A stretch of DNA of 64,000 nt, taken from Woeseiaceae bacterium. GTDB taxonomy: Bacteria > Pseudomonadota > Gammaproteobacteria > Steroidobacterales > Woeseiaceae. The stretch covers positions 124,001-188,000 of the forward strand of contig JAJFKS010000034.1 in the NCBI GenBank assembly GCA_021773115.1. Reading direction: 5' to 3'. The notes below the pieces were generated by a model. It saw only the letters and a program-made list of their open reading frames with translations, did no database searches and had not been told where the DNA came from. Both the position numbers and the translations under genes were made by a program. Numbering within the stretch: position 1 is the first letter of the stretch; each line of letters starts with the position of its first letter. This document shows, in pieces, positions 8,414 through 16,780 of the stretch.

Positions 8414-9604
8414 TCAGGACTCCAGGTTCTTGCGCGTCTTACGCTTGGCGATCGCGAAGAAGAACAGACCGATCGCCGCCATGGCCGCCAGATTGGGCAG
8501 GAACACCGACCAGACGTCACCGGCGAGGAATACGGTTTGCAGCGACGACACGAAATAGCGCGCGGGTATCAGATAGGTAATGGTCTGGATGGGCACCGGC
8601 ATGGCGTCGATCTCGAACAGAAAACCCGACAGCAGGAAAGACGGCAGGAAGCCCGAGAACAGCGCGATCTGTGACGCGAGGAACTGGTTCTTCGTGAGCG
8701 CCGAAATGAGCAGGCCCTGGCCAAGCGCGGGAATCAGGAACACGGCCGACAGCGTCAGTAGTGCCAGCAACGAACCGCGCAACGGCACATCAAACACAAA
8801 CACGGCAAGTGCCGCCGAACCCAGCGTGGCGATCATGCCGAGTCCGAAGTAAGGCAGGAGCTTGCCAATCAGAATTTCAACGACCGAAGCCGGCGTTGAC
8901 AGAACTGCCTCCATCGTCCCGCGCTCCCATTCGCGCGCGACCACGAGCGCTGTGAGCATGGTGCCGATGATTGTCATCACGATGGCAATGGCACCGGGCA
9001 CCAGCGCACGACGGCTTTCGAGTTCAGCGTTGAACCAGTAACGCGGCTCAAGCTGGATCGCCGCTGCCGGCATGCCAGCGCTGCGTCCCGCGCCCCAGGT
9101 CTGCACCACACCTTGCGCATAATTAGCGACAAAATTAGCCGTGTTGGGCTGCGAGCCATCGGTAATTACCTGCACCAGCGGCTGCGGCAACTGCGACGCC
9201 AGTCGCCGTTCAAAATCCTGCGGAATGACGACAAAGCCACGCAACTTGCCGGAGACCACCTGGTCGGCGACCTCGCGGCGATCACGCGCCGGCGTCACCT
9301 TCAGGTAGCGCGTGCCGGCGAACGCAGCGGCTAATGACTGCGCGGCGGCGCCATCGGATTCCAGCACCACCCCGATGCGGACCTCGCGCACATCCAGCGA
9401 CACCGCGTAGGCGAACAGGAACAGCAGCACCACCGGCAACACGAAGGCGATCAGGATGGTGGACGGATCGCGGATTGCCTGCAGGCTTTCCTTGCGCACC
9501 AGCGCGAACAGGCGCCGTCCGTCAAATTTGTGGTTGGCCTGTTCCTGGTTGACCTCACCTACGGGGGTTGCGCCCGCATGGACTTCGATGATTTCGTCGT
9601 TCAT
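8414..9604 (-). CDS. ABC-2 type exporter permease (YbhS-like)
   Basis: 396 residues. After a ~30-residue cytoplasmic N-terminus comes helix 1 (LIAFVLPVVLLFLFAYAVS), a large periplasmic domain, and a C-terminal membrane block with the loop REWERGTMEAVLSTP. This is the ABC2_membrane_3 pattern. Its start overlaps the ATPase stop by four bases, which points to strict co-translation. It pairs with the permease encoded just downstream. It matches YbhS by order in the ybhGFSR-like cluster. Confidence 0.88.
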   Translation of the reverse strand: MNDEIIEVHAGATPVGEVNQEQANHKFDGRRLFALVRKESLQAIRDPSTILIAFVLPVVLLFLFAYAVSLDVREVRIGVVLESDGAAAQSLAAAFAGTRYLKVTPARDRREVADQVVSGKLRGFVVIPQDFERRLASQLPQPLVQVITDGSQPNTANFVANYAQGVVQTWGAGRSAGMPAAAIQLEPRYWFNAELESRRALVPGAIAIVMTIIGTMLTALVVAREWERGTMEAVLSTPASVVEILIGKLLPYFGLGMIATLGSAALAVFVFDVPLRGSLLALLTLSAVFLIPALGQGLLISALTKNQFLASQIALFSGFLPSFLLSGFLFEIDAMPVPIQTITYLIPARYFVSSLQTVFLAGDVWSVFLPNLAAMAAIGLFFFAIAKRKTRKNLES

Positions 9605-11388
9605 GCCGCCGCCTGCGCGTCTGCGCTCGCTGCGTCGTCCAGTTCCGCCGATTCGATCAGGTGGATAAAGGCGTCTTCCATCGTCGGATCGGGATGCTTG
9701 TCGCTGCGTGAATCGCGCTTGAGTGCATCCGGTGTATCGAGCGCGATCAATTTCGCGCGGTACATCATCGCGACGCGGTCGCAGTACTCGGCCTCATCCA
9801 TGAAATGGGTGGTAACCATAACCGTCACACCCTTGCGAGCCAGGCCGTTGATGTGGGTCCAGAACTCGCGCCGGGTGATCGGGTCGACGCCGGAGGTTGG
9901 TTCGTCGAGAAACAGCACCGGCGGACGGTGCATTAGCGAACAGGCCAGAGCGAGGCGCTGCTTGTAGCCGAGCGGCAGCGAATCCGGTGAGGTGCTGAGA
10001 TACTGCTTGAGGTCGAAGGTCTCAATCATCTCCTCGATGCGCTGGCGCTTGGTCCCGCCCTCCAGCCCGTAAACGCCGGCGGAAAATTCCAGGTTCTGCC
10101 GCACCGTAAGCAGGCCGTACAGAGAAAACTTCTGCGCCATGTAGCCAAGTTGACTCTTGGCAGCGCCCGTGGCGCGGCGCAGATCGTGCCCCACCACGTG
10201 AGCCTCGCCGTCAGTCGGTTTCAGCAGGCCGCACAGCATTTTGAAGGTCGTCGATTTGCCGGCGCCATTGGGCCCGAGTAAGCCGAAGATCTCGCCCCTG
10301 CCGACCTCGAAACTGACGCTGTCGGTGGCCGTGAAATCACCGAAGCGTTTGGTAAGCTCCTTGCAGGACACCGCGATCTCCGAGTCGAGTTTGACCGAAT
10401 CTATGCGCTCGGCCAGTGCGGACGTACCCCCGGGGCCACCGCCCAGCAAATCGATAAAAGCATCCTCGAAGCGCGGCTGCACGGGCTCGAGTTGCGCGCC
10501 GACCTCGTCGGCCAGCGCATCTATCTCTTCGCGCCCCGCACCATCGCGCAATACCACGCGCACCGCGTCGCCCTGAATTACGCCGTCGCCAACGCTGCCC
10601 AGATCCAGTGCCCGCGACAACAGGTCGCGGCGCTCGTCGCTGACTCCGGTAAGGCGGAAGCTGCGTTGCTTGATGCGATCGGTAAGCTCCTGCGGCGGGC
10701 CGTCGAACTCCAGCTTGCCTTCGTTAAGCAGCAGGACGCTCTCGCAACGCTCGGCTTCATCGAGGTAGGCCGTCGACCAGACCACGGCCATGCCGTCGTC
10801 GGTCAGTGCCTGCACCATGCGCCAGAGATCCTGGCGACTGACCGGATCGACGCCGACGCTGGGCTCGTCCAGCAACAACACCCTGGGTTTGGCCATCAAC
10901 GCACAGGCCAGCCCCAGCTTTTGTTTCATGCCACCAGAGAGCTTACCGGCGAGGCGCTTGGTGAACGGTCCGAGCCGCGTAAATTCGAGCAGACTTTTGA
11001 AGATGTCCGAGTGCTGATCGGCATCCATGCCGCGTAGCCGCGCGTACAGGCGCATGTTCTCCATCACCGACAAGTCCTCGTAGAGCCCAAAGCGCTGCGG
11101 CATGTAGCCGCTGGCGATGTGAATGGCATCGTTGTCCTCGACCACGTCGAAGCCGGCCAACGTGACGCTGCCGCCATTGGGTACCAACAGACCGGTCATG
11201 ATGCGCATCAAAGTCGTCTTGCCGGCGCCATCGGGCCCGACCAGGCCGGTGAGGCGACCGTAGTGAATGTCGGCATTGAAACCGCGCAGGGCCTCGACGT
11301 CGCCAAAATGCTTCGTGACGCTGTCGATGACGACGGCAACGCCCTCGTCACGCGTGTGTCCACCGTCGGTGTCGGGGTGCGTGCTCAT
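9601..11388 (-). CDS. double ABC ATPase of the exporter (YbhF-like)
   Basis: 595 residues with two nucleotide-binding domains in tandem. NBD1: Walker A GPDGAGKTT, signature LSGGMKQKLG, Walker B VLLLDEPSVGVDP. NBD2: Walker A GPNGAGKST, signature position reading LPLGYKQRLA, Walker B VLFLDEPTSGVDP, then an H-loop in TTHFMDEAE. NBD1 has an A-loop/H-loop region reading STAYLDEAE, so its usual histidine is replaced. The asymmetric signatures suggest one strong and one weak ATP site. I start at 11388, one base after the HlyD stop; an in-frame ATG at 11439 would overlap HlyD by 50 bases. Confidence 0.9.
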   Translation of the reverse strand: MSTHPDTDGGHTRDEGVAVVIDSVTKHFGDVEALRGFNADIHYGRLTGLVGPDGAGKTTLMRIMTGLLVPNGGSVTLAGFDVVEDNDAIHIASGYMPQRFGLYEDLSVMENMRLYARLRGMDADQHSDIFKSLLEFTRLGPFTKRLAGKLSGGMKQKLGLACALMAKPRVLLLDEPSVGVDPVSRQDLWRMVQALTDDGMAVVWSTAYLDEAERCESVLLLNEGKLEFDGPPQELTDRIKQRSFRLTGVSDERRDLLSRALDLGSVGDGVIQGDAVRVVLRDGAGREEIDALADEVGAQLEPVQPRFEDAFIDLLGGGPGGTSALAERIDSVKLDSEIAVSCKELTKRFGDFTATDSVSFEVGRGEIFGLLGPNGAGKSTTFKMLCGLLKPTDGEAHVVGHDLRRATGAAKSQLGYMAQKFSLYGLLTVRQNLEFSAGVYGLEGGTKRQRIEEMIETFDLKQYLSTSPDSLPLGYKQRLALACSLMHRPPVLFLDEPTSGVDPITRREFWTHINGLARKGVTVMVTTHFMDEAEYCDRVAMMYRAKLIALDTPDALKRDSRSDKHPDPTMEDAFIHLIESAELDDAASADAQAAA

Positions 11389-11389
11389 C

Positions 11390-12424
11390 TCATTGCTTGG
11401 CGGCGCGTTCGTCGCGCGTTGTGCTGGTGTCAACATCAACCGTCACCGGCATGCCCTGACGCAGGGCCAGATCGGCGTCGGTGACCACCACGCGCAGCCG
11501 GTAGACCAGGTCGGTACGTAGATCAGTGGTCTCCACGGTCTTCGGCGTGAACTCGGCGCGCGGCGAGATGAAGCCGATCTGACCGTGATAGATTTTGGAT
11601 GAGGAATCGGTATGTACCTGCACCTTTGCGCCCGGCGCAATGCGGCCGAGGTCCGGCTCGCTAATGTAGGCGCGCACATAGACCGGATCGCGCAGGCTCA
11701 AGGAGTAGACAGGCGTATTGCTGGCGACCATGCTGCCCGGTTCGCGCACCCGCGCGATCACGGTGGCATCGCTGGGCGCCACCAGCTCGGTGTCAGCCAG
11801 TGCGGTGCGCGCCTGGGCCAGTGCCGCATCGGCTGCGGCCACTCGCGCCTCGCCGGCGGCGATGTCCTCACTGCGGAATCCGGCCGTGGCGAGTGACAAT
11901 GCCGCCTTGGCTGCAGAGAGATTTGCGGAAGCCTGATCACGCGCGGCGCGCGCAGCATCGACCGTGCGTTGGCTGCTCGCGCCCGATTCGAACAGGGAGT
12001 TCTGGCGCTCGAAGTTGCTCTCGGCGTCATCGGCAATCGCCTGCGTCTGGCGCACGCGTTCCCGCGCCTGCGCAATCTCCTGCGGACGGTTGCCGCTCTG
12101 CAGCTTGTCCCGTTCGGCCTTTGCTGCGTCAACCCCGGCTTGTGCGGCGGCCACGTTGTCGCGATACGGTCGGGCATCGAGCCTGGCCATCACTTCGCCT
12201 GCACGGACGCTGTCGCCCTCGTCGAAGGCCATCCCGGATACACGGCCAGGCTGGCGGAAAGACAATTCCAGTTCGCGGATGTCGACGTTGCCGTACAGAC
12301 GCAGTGCGTCGTGGTCGCTGCTATCGCGTAGCAGCCAGAAATACAACAGGCCGCCAACGGCGATTGCGGCGCCAACGACTATGATCCAGTGGATCTTGCC
12401 AGTGAGAATACTTGGGGTCTTCAT
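11390..12424 (-). CDS. HlyD-family periplasmic adaptor (YbhG-like)
   Basis: 344 residues. It has one N-terminal membrane anchor (IIVVGAAIAVGGLLYFWLL), a biotinyl-lipoyl-like half (FRQPGRVSGMAFDEGDSVRAG), a long Ala/Arg/Glu-rich coiled-coil hairpin (residues ~85-200), the second lipoyl half (LVAPSDATVIARVREPGSMV) and a beta-barrel domain. It bridges the inner membrane ABC exporter and the NodT-type channel. The gene begins the structural part of the operon, 156 bases after the TetR gene on the same strand. That gap shows no clear second promoter. Confidence 0.9.
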   Translation of the reverse strand: MKTPSILTGKIHWIIVVGAAIAVGGLLYFWLLRDSSDHDALRLYGNVDIRELELSFRQPGRVSGMAFDEGDSVRAGEVMARLDARPYRDNVAAAQAGVDAAKAERDKLQSGNRPQEIAQARERVRQTQAIADDAESNFERQNSLFESGASSQRTVDAARAARDQASANLSAAKAALSLATAGFRSEDIAAGEARVAAADAALAQARTALADTELVAPSDATVIARVREPGSMVASNTPVYSLSLRDPVYVRAYISEPDLGRIAPGAKVQVHTDSSSKIYHGQIGFISPRAEFTPKTVETTDLRTDLVYRLRVVVTDADLALRQGMPVTVDVDTSTTRDERAAKQ

Positions 12425-12580
12425 GGGTGGGCTCCCGTTCGAAATGCTTGTTCGTTAACAGTGCGGTGTCGAGGGTCCCGGACCGCTTCCCGTTGTGCCG
12501 GCTTGATGCTATTCAAACGCATGCTTTGTTTGTTTCCTTGTCAGGTGTCCGGAAAAATAAAGATTTCGAGAGCCCGAATT

Positions 12581-13189
12581 TCATCCTGTCTTCTCAATAC
12601 CGCGTCGGTAAATTGCGAAAACGCCAGGTGCCGCCCGTCGCATATGGGCAACATCTCCAAGAATCAGGGCCTGCATAACCAGCCCCTGGATCGTGCCGAT
12701 GAACAGGGTGGCTGCGGCTTCACTGTCAAATGACGGAGCCAGCTCACCGTTGGCCTTGCCCGTCTCAAGCTGATGCATCAGGCGCTGCTGATAGCGCTGA
12801 ATCAAGGTTTGCACCATGCGTTTGGCCGGGGTGGATTCCGCATGCTGCAATTCGCCAAACATCATTCTGGGCACGCCCGGATGTTCGGCCACGAATTCGA
12901 TGTGCGTCATGAAAATCGCCTGCAAGGCCTCCAGGGTCGAGTCGACTCCCTGCACGGATCGGTCGATTCGGGCCAGCAGACGTTCAGTTACCCATTCCAT
13001 GACCGACTGCCAGATGGCCTCCTTGTTGGGAAAGTGCCGAAATAGCGCGCCTTGGGTGACGTGCATGTGCTTGGCGATGGCCGCTGTCGTGATCTTGCTG
13101 GGATTCTGCTGACTGGCAAGCTCCACGACCGACTCGACAGTGACCGCGCGGCGTTTTTCGGCGGGAAGATGTTTGGAGTGACTGCTCAT
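12581..13189 (-). CDS. TetR-family regulator of the exporter cluster (CecR-like)
   Basis: 202 residues. The N-terminal helix-turn-helix is clear (KITTAAIAKHMHVTQGALFRHF, then PNKEAIW). The helical ligand-binding domain includes HPGVPRMMFGELQHA, a pattern seen in CecR/YbiH-type regulators. I use the ATG at 13189; a TTG codon directly before it is also possible. No strong ribosome site is visible. The start codon sits only four bases from a 42-bp palindrome that is very likely its operator, so autoregulation and control of the downstream HlyD-ABC operon are inferred. Synteny with E. coli cecR-ybhGFSR supports the assignment. Confidence 0.85.
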   Translation of the reverse strand: MSSHSKHLPAEKRRAVTVESVVELASQQNPSKITTAAIAKHMHVTQGALFRHFPNKEAIWQSVMEWVTERLLARIDRSVQGVDSTLEALQAIFMTHIEFVAEHPGVPRMMFGELQHAESTPAKRMVQTLIQRYQQRLMHQLETGKANGELAPSFDSEAAATLFIGTIQGLVMQALILGDVAHMRRAAPGVFAIYRRGIEKTG

Positions 13190-13193
13190 CAAG

Positions 13194-13235
13194 TGCTCAT
13201 ATAAGATAGTAAGTACTCACTATCTTATATGAGCA
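13194..13235. promoter_or_regulatory. 42-bp palindromic operator upstream of the TetR gene
   Basis: The two arms, TGCTCATATAAGATAGT and ACTATCTTATATGAGCA, are perfect inverted copies. The eight central bases AAGTACTC pair except for one A/C position, so 20 of 21 base pairs are symmetric. It begins immediately upstream of the TetR start codon, so a bound repressor would block both promoter and translation start. Two AAGT(G/A)CTCA copies, 20 bases apart, lie inside or at its edge. Confidence 0.75.
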
Positions 13236-13324
13236 AAATCATTCTTGCAAGATGGCCGGCGGGAGCCGGGCGTCCATTGCTGTTGCACTGATGCCGGGTC
13301 ATGGAAATGAGCTTAGAGAGGCTT

Positions 13325-13358
13325 GAATCGTGTGCTGGGAAAATTGCATGCACGGTTC
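13325..13358 (+). mobile_element. degenerate group II intron domain V
   Basis: A 34-nt stretch has the exact length and layout of bacterial group II intron domain V. The lower stem GAATCGTG pairs with CACGGTTC (one G-T wobble). A two-base bulge on the 3' side follows, then an upper stem starting TGC/GCA and a GAAA-containing tip. The catalytic triad position, normally AGC, reads AAT, and the upper stem is disrupted, so it cannot be active. Sequence after it (GGAGAGGGGTGGTCG, then CGGCC) resembles the start of domain VI. No reverse transcriptase remnant is readable upstream. Confidence 0.55.
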
Positions 13359-13414
13359 TCAGGAGAGGGGTGGTCGCCAACGGCCGCCAGTTGGCGTAGT
13401 CGGGGCGGCAATGC

Positions 13415-13607
13415 GTGGAGGACGATGTCGGTACTCTCGATAGCTACTGGCAGGCCAACATGGAGCTCGTTGCCGACGATCCCGCACTTGATCTTCACGA
13501 TGCCGCCTGGCCGATCTGGACGCGTCAGCAACAATGCGCGCCGCCGCAGTTCGTCGGCGGGGGAGTGGCCCAAGCATCTATTGTGTCACCGGGCCACGTC
13601 GTGCTCG
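13415..13607 (+). pseudogene. glgC: internal fragment of glucose-1-phosphate adenylyltransferase (glgC)
   Basis: One frame reads [15 protein letters not shown], then [12 protein letters not shown], then PPQFV and SIVSPGHVV. These match the consecutive GlgC segments DVGTIDAYWEANxDL, LDLYDxxWPIWT, PPAKFV and SLVSGGCIIS, near the junction of the catalytic and beta-helix domains. About 60 codons survive. Neither the nucleotide-binding N-terminus nor the allosteric C-terminus is present, and there is no start codon in context. It lies right after the domain V remnant, so the intron may have sat in or near this gene before decay. Confidence 0.6.
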
Positions 13608-14103
13608 TAACGACCGAGATGATCGAGCAGATGCGCGGTCACGTCGAGCAAAGACATCGATCCAATGCGGCAGACCGTTCGTTCGGCCGGGTCGCCACGG
13701 CTGTAGCAGGCTGATGAAGCCATATTCTGTACGCGAGCTCACGAATCGGCCGAGCCATGGCGAACGTTCCTCCGCGTGACCCTTCTGCCTTGATTCTCCG
13801 TAAGCCCAATGGTTCTCTACTTGGGATTTTTTAGCGAAATTCCTGCGTAGGTCATGAGGTCGTCGATAATTGTGACATTGCCTCTGCGTCAAATAATCGT
13901 ACGCATTGGTCTTGTTTTCCAAACTCATGATAGAAAGCTGACCGCCCGCCGAACAAGTGGCCAACTGTCGTCATCCCTTGGGGACGCCATTTCTGCACTC
14001 TTCTACGCCGGTAGCGGCATGCGTTGATCGCGATCGTTCAAGAATTACGCCACCCCCCCCCAAACCGCTGTCGAATACTTTTACAAACTGGTTGCGCTGA
14101 AAT
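13608..14103. other. non-coding stretch without recognisable genes
   Basis: Nearly 500 bases between the glgC fragment and the sigma-54 promoter region. Open frames here are short, on conflicting strands and match nothing I recognise. A run of nine or ten C residues occurs near 14053. It is best read as decayed sequence plus the far upstream region of the PEP-CTERM promoter. Confidence 0.5.
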
Positions 14104-14137
14104 ACTGTACCAGCTTTAATATGTATATAAAACAGTA
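14104..14137. promoter_or_regulatory. possible upstream activator site (ACTGT...ACAGT)
   Basis: An ACTGT / ACAGT inverted pair separated by 23 A/T-rich bases lies just upstream of the sigma-54 promoter. The half-sites equal the outer part of the longer inverted repeat found upstream of the other sigma-54 PEP-CTERM promoter (17749-17768). The wide spacing makes this a weak candidate. Confidence 0.25.
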
Positions 14138-14148
14138 GCTTAATAAGC

Positions 14149-14165
14149 TTGGCACGTCCCTTGCA
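14149..14165 (+). promoter_or_regulatory. sigma-54 promoter of the PEP-CTERM gene pair
   Basis: TTGGCACGTCCCTTGCA matches the sigma-54 -24/-12 consensus (TGGCACG, four bases, TTGC) at every conserved position, with ten bases between GG and GC. It points toward the PEP-CTERM gene starting at 14247, giving an untranslated leader of roughly 70 bases. Sigma-54 promoters need an enhancer-binding activator. PrsR, encoded at 25.5 kb, belongs to the family that controls PEP-CTERM genes. Confidence 0.85.
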
Positions 14166-14246
14166 GCAATACTGTTACGGCATAGACGTGAATTTGCACC
14201 CTGCGTACTTTGTCGTCAAATGAATTATGCCCAAGGGATATGAACC

Positions 14247-15032
14247 GTGATCATCAAACGAGCTTCGAAATTCTGGATTAAGTGCGCTGGCGTTGTAGCC
14301 TCCGCAGCGCTTTTCGTGGGTGCGGCACAGGCAGAGCCCGTGCTTCAGGTGGATATCGACGGCGGAACTTACGATAGTACCAATGAAGACGTCTCTACAT
14401 CGAATCCGGAGTTTACAGTACTGGCACTTTGCAGCCCGGGAGGACAGTTCACTGCAACCGACTGTTTGGAAACCACAACGTTTAAGCTGGCGATTGCTCT
14501 GACACCACCTACTGAAGACGCTGGCGACTACGGCTCCATCGTCGTCAACGGTGACATCTATAACATTACTTCTGACATGGTTTACGGCGTTCCACCGATT
14601 GACCAATACTCGCAATTATTTGACGCGGGCGATTTACAGCACGGCGTTTACAACACTTACTTTTTGGAACTCGCTGTTGTTCTTGGCGGCGATACTTGTG
14701 GTCCCTCACAGTACAATGTTCAGGATACGCCGGGAGTCTGTGATCGCACTGGCACAAACTCGTTTTATGATGAGTTTCTGATCGACGCGGCCAATCTGGC
14801 CGGCGGCTTTGGTTTGCACTTCGATCTTTACGATGCCTTGTTGTTGACCAAGCAAAGCGCTGCAATCAACGACACGGACGCCGGAATTTTTGCTCCGTTC
14901 TCGCACGATGGCAGTTATAACTGCTGCACGCAGGTGTCAGAGCCGGGCACACTTGGATTGCTGGGAGTAGGTCTTCTCGGTTTGGGTTTTACGCGACGTC
15001 GTAGATCTGTCATTCAATTTAGTCTTAACTAG
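14247..15032 (+). CDS. PEP-CTERM sorting-domain protein
   Basis: 261 residues starting with GTG, nine bases after CAAGGGA. A signal peptide ends near AAQA-EP (residue ~29). The body is acidic and beta-rich with several cysteine pairs and no enzymatic motif. The C-terminus is a complete PEP-CTERM signal: SEPGT, a hydrophobic helix (LGLLGVGLLGLGF) and TRRRR. Such proteins are processed by an exosortase and delivered to the cell surface or biofilm matrix. It is expressed from the sigma-54 promoter just upstream and is followed after 14 bases by a second PEP-CTERM gene. No exosortase gene is in the window. Confidence 0.88.
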   Translation: MIIKRASKFWIKCAGVVASAALFVGAAQAEPVLQVDIDGGTYDSTNEDVSTSNPEFTVLALCSPGGQFTATDCLETTTFKLAIALTPPTEDAGDYGSIVVNGDIYNITSDMVYGVPPIDQYSQLFDAGDLQHGVYNTYFLELAVVLGGDTCGPSQYNVQDTPGVCDRTGTNSFYDEFLIDAANLAGGFGLHFDLYDALLLTKQSAAINDTDAGIFAPFSHDGSYNCCTQVSEPGTLGLLGVGLLGLGFTRRRRSVIQFSLN

Positions 15033-15046
15033 CCCTGGGAATTTTT

Positions 15047-15706
15047 ATGCAATCGTTCTTGAAATCATTTTTGGCCATCATCGTACTTGCCTCAGCGACC
15101 TCGGCGCAGGCTCTCGTCATCGAGATCAGCGAAACGGCGGATTTTTCAGGAGTCGTAATCGTAGCCGATGATGCGGACAATGACGGATTCGTTCAGGTCA
15201 GTTCAGCAATCGGCACTTGGTTGATCAATGTCGTCAGCGGGTTTTCGAGTCCGGCGATCGGTGACCAGCATGTCGATAAGATTCATTTAAACTCCGTCAA
15301 TGTCAGTGGCGGTCAGGGTACAATCTATATTCGCCTTACCGACACGGACTTCCAGAGATTGGAGGACATATATACCACCGATTTTGGCGGCACGACTGAT
15401 GGTAGTGTCAGCTTTCAAAGCTACGCCGACGGTTCCAATACTGGCTTCGGACAAGGGCTATTGCTTTCGGACAGCGGTACATTGTTCTCTGGTGCATTTT
15501 CAGGAAGCGACTGGGGTCGGATCAGCATGGAAGGTGCTTATTCCATGAGTATTTACGCTGCAATTACTCATAATGATGGATTTCAGATTAGTTCATTCGA
15601 CTATGCGGTATCAGTTGCCGAGCCGGGTACGCTCGCGCTTGTTGGTCTGGGGTTGCTGGGCTTAGGCCTGTCGCGGCGGCGTAAGGCGAGCACTGTCGCT
15701 GGTTAA
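15047..15706 (+). CDS. PEP-CTERM sorting-domain protein
   Basis: 219 residues. The signal peptide is MQSFLKSFLAIIVLASATSA. The C-terminal sorting signal is AEPGT, then LALVGLGLLGLGLS, then RRRK. The central part has no recognised enzyme motif and is rich in Ser, Gly and Asp, as in many PEP-CTERM surface proteins. It lies 14 bases after the preceding PEP-CTERM gene and before a strong terminator, so the two form an operon under sigma-54 control. Confidence 0.88.
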   Translation: MQSFLKSFLAIIVLASATSAQALVIEISETADFSGVVIVADDADNDGFVQVSSAIGTWLINVVSGFSSPAIGDQHVDKIHLNSVNVSGGQGTIYIRLTDTDFQRLEDIYTTDFGGTTDGSVSFQSYADGSNTGFGQGLLLSDSGTLFSGAFSGSDWGRISMEGAYSMSIYAAITHNDGFQISSFDYAVSVAEPGTLALVGLGLLGLGLSRRRKASTVAG

Positions 15707-15736
15707 GCAGCCAACCAAAAATATCTGGTAAAATGA

Positions 15737-15761
15737 AGCCCCGCACCGCGGGGCTTTTTTT
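15737..15761 (+). terminator. Rho-independent terminator of the PEP-CTERM operon
   Basis: A perfect 8-bp stem AGCCCCGC / GCGGGGCT with the three-base loop ACC is followed by seven T residues. It ends the PEP-CTERM operon 31 bases after its stop codon and separates it from the convergent bfr gene. Confidence 0.92.
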
Positions 15762-15779
15762 AGGTGTTGCTTCTGCGCC

Positions 15780-16244
15780 TCAGGTTTGCGACTGCAGATA
15801 ATTCTCCAGCCCAGCTTTTTCAATCAAACCGATCTGCGTTTCCAGCCAATCTACGTGCTCTTCTTCCGATACCAGGATGGATTCAAACACTTTGCGGCTG
15901 ACGTAATCTTTGTGTGTCTCGCAGTAGGCTATTGCGGCCCGAAGATCGGGAAGGGCGTCCAGTTCCATATCGAGGTCGCATTGTAAAATCTCTGGAACAT
16001 CTTCGCCGATGCGGAGCTTGCCCAGGTCCTGCAGATTTGGAAGTCCCTCCAGAAACAAGACTCGCTCGATCAGTTGATCCGCGTGTTTCATCTCATCAAT
16101 GGACTCGTGGTGCTCATAGTCCCCCAGCTTCGTCAGGCCCCAGTCCTTGAGCATGCGTGAGTGCAGGAAATACTGATTGATCGCTGTAAGCTCGTTCTTG
16201 AGCACCTTGTTGAGGTGCTGGATGACGGTGGCGTCACCTTTCAT
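15780..16244 (-). CDS. bfr: bacterioferritin
   Basis: 154 residues, the normal length of Bfr. The di-iron ferroxidase ligands are visible (Glu18 in NELTAINQ, Glu51 and His54 in DEMKHADQ, the later Glu pair in [10 protein letters not shown]), and Met52, the heme ligand, is present. Bfr stores iron as a 24-mer cage with heme between subunit pairs. The start at 16244 has GGAGAAG just upstream; longer frames extend into non-conserved sequence. The neighbouring bfd gene encodes the ferredoxin that reduces and releases the stored iron. Confidence 0.96.
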   Translation of the reverse strand: MKGDATVIQHLNKVLKNELTAINQYFLHSRMLKDWGLTKLGDYEHHESIDEMKHADQLIERVLFLEGLPNLQDLGKLRIGEDVPEILQCDLDMELDALPDLRAAIAYCETHKDYVSRKVFESILVSEEEHVDWLETQIGLIEKAGLENYLQSQT

Positions 16245-16535
16245 GATCTTCTCCAGGCATGGGTTCGAGTATTGTCGCTGCAATTGTAAAGAAAAAGTCG
16301 CCGGATATCCGACGATAATGGCCAACTTGGGGGCAGGGCGCCAGAGAATTTGTGTGCCTGTTTCAGGATGGACAGGCTCGGCCGAATGCCGCAATTTTTA
16401 AGACTTCAATTCAGCGTACGAAGCCCGATGGAAAGACGTTAATGGGATTCTTGTGGGCTTTGACTTGCCCGGAGATGCCTGGGTGCTTGGGGCCTGAGGG
16501 AACGACGTCCCGACGATTCTGCGGAGGCGTGTTGC

Positions 16536-16745
16536 TTACGCGACGGATGGCCGGTACCGGACAGGCTCCGTATGACGGCGTGCTTGCCGGCTGTCGCTCA
16601 AAATTGCCGACGCCATGTCCTTACAAGACCCGCATCCCGCCGCAACCCCCAGCTTGCGCTGCAGGCCCCAGAGGTCCTCTACGCCAGATTCCGCCGCTTT
16701 GCGGATCTGTTTTTCGGTGATTGCGTTGCAAATGCAGACGTACAT
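16536..16745 (-). CDS. bfd: bacterioferritin-associated ferredoxin
   Basis: 69 residues beginning MYVCICNAITEKQI, with the four [2Fe-2S] cysteines of the BFD fold at Cys4, Cys6, Cys38 and Cys41 (GCGSC). Bfd docks on bacterioferritin heme and delivers electrons to mobilise iron. A Fur box 36 bases upstream of the start shows iron-regulated expression. The gene is transcribed in the same direction as bfr but separated from it by ~290 bases. Confidence 0.94.
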   Translation of the reverse strand: MYVCICNAITEKQIRKAAESGVEDLWGLQRKLGVAAGCGSCKDMASAILSDSRQARRHTEPVRYRPSVA

Positions 16746-16780
16746 GATGCGGCTCTCCTGCGTGTTGCAGACATTCAAAC

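Noticed and set aside
4740-12400. Many long plus-strand frames opposite the exporter cluster
   Set aside because: They mirror high-GC coding sequence; the minus-strand genes have full domain matches and coupled starts.
13578-13964. 128-residue minus-strand frame in the decayed region
   Set aside because: It is antisense to the glgC fragment in part and otherwise has no family match or start signal.
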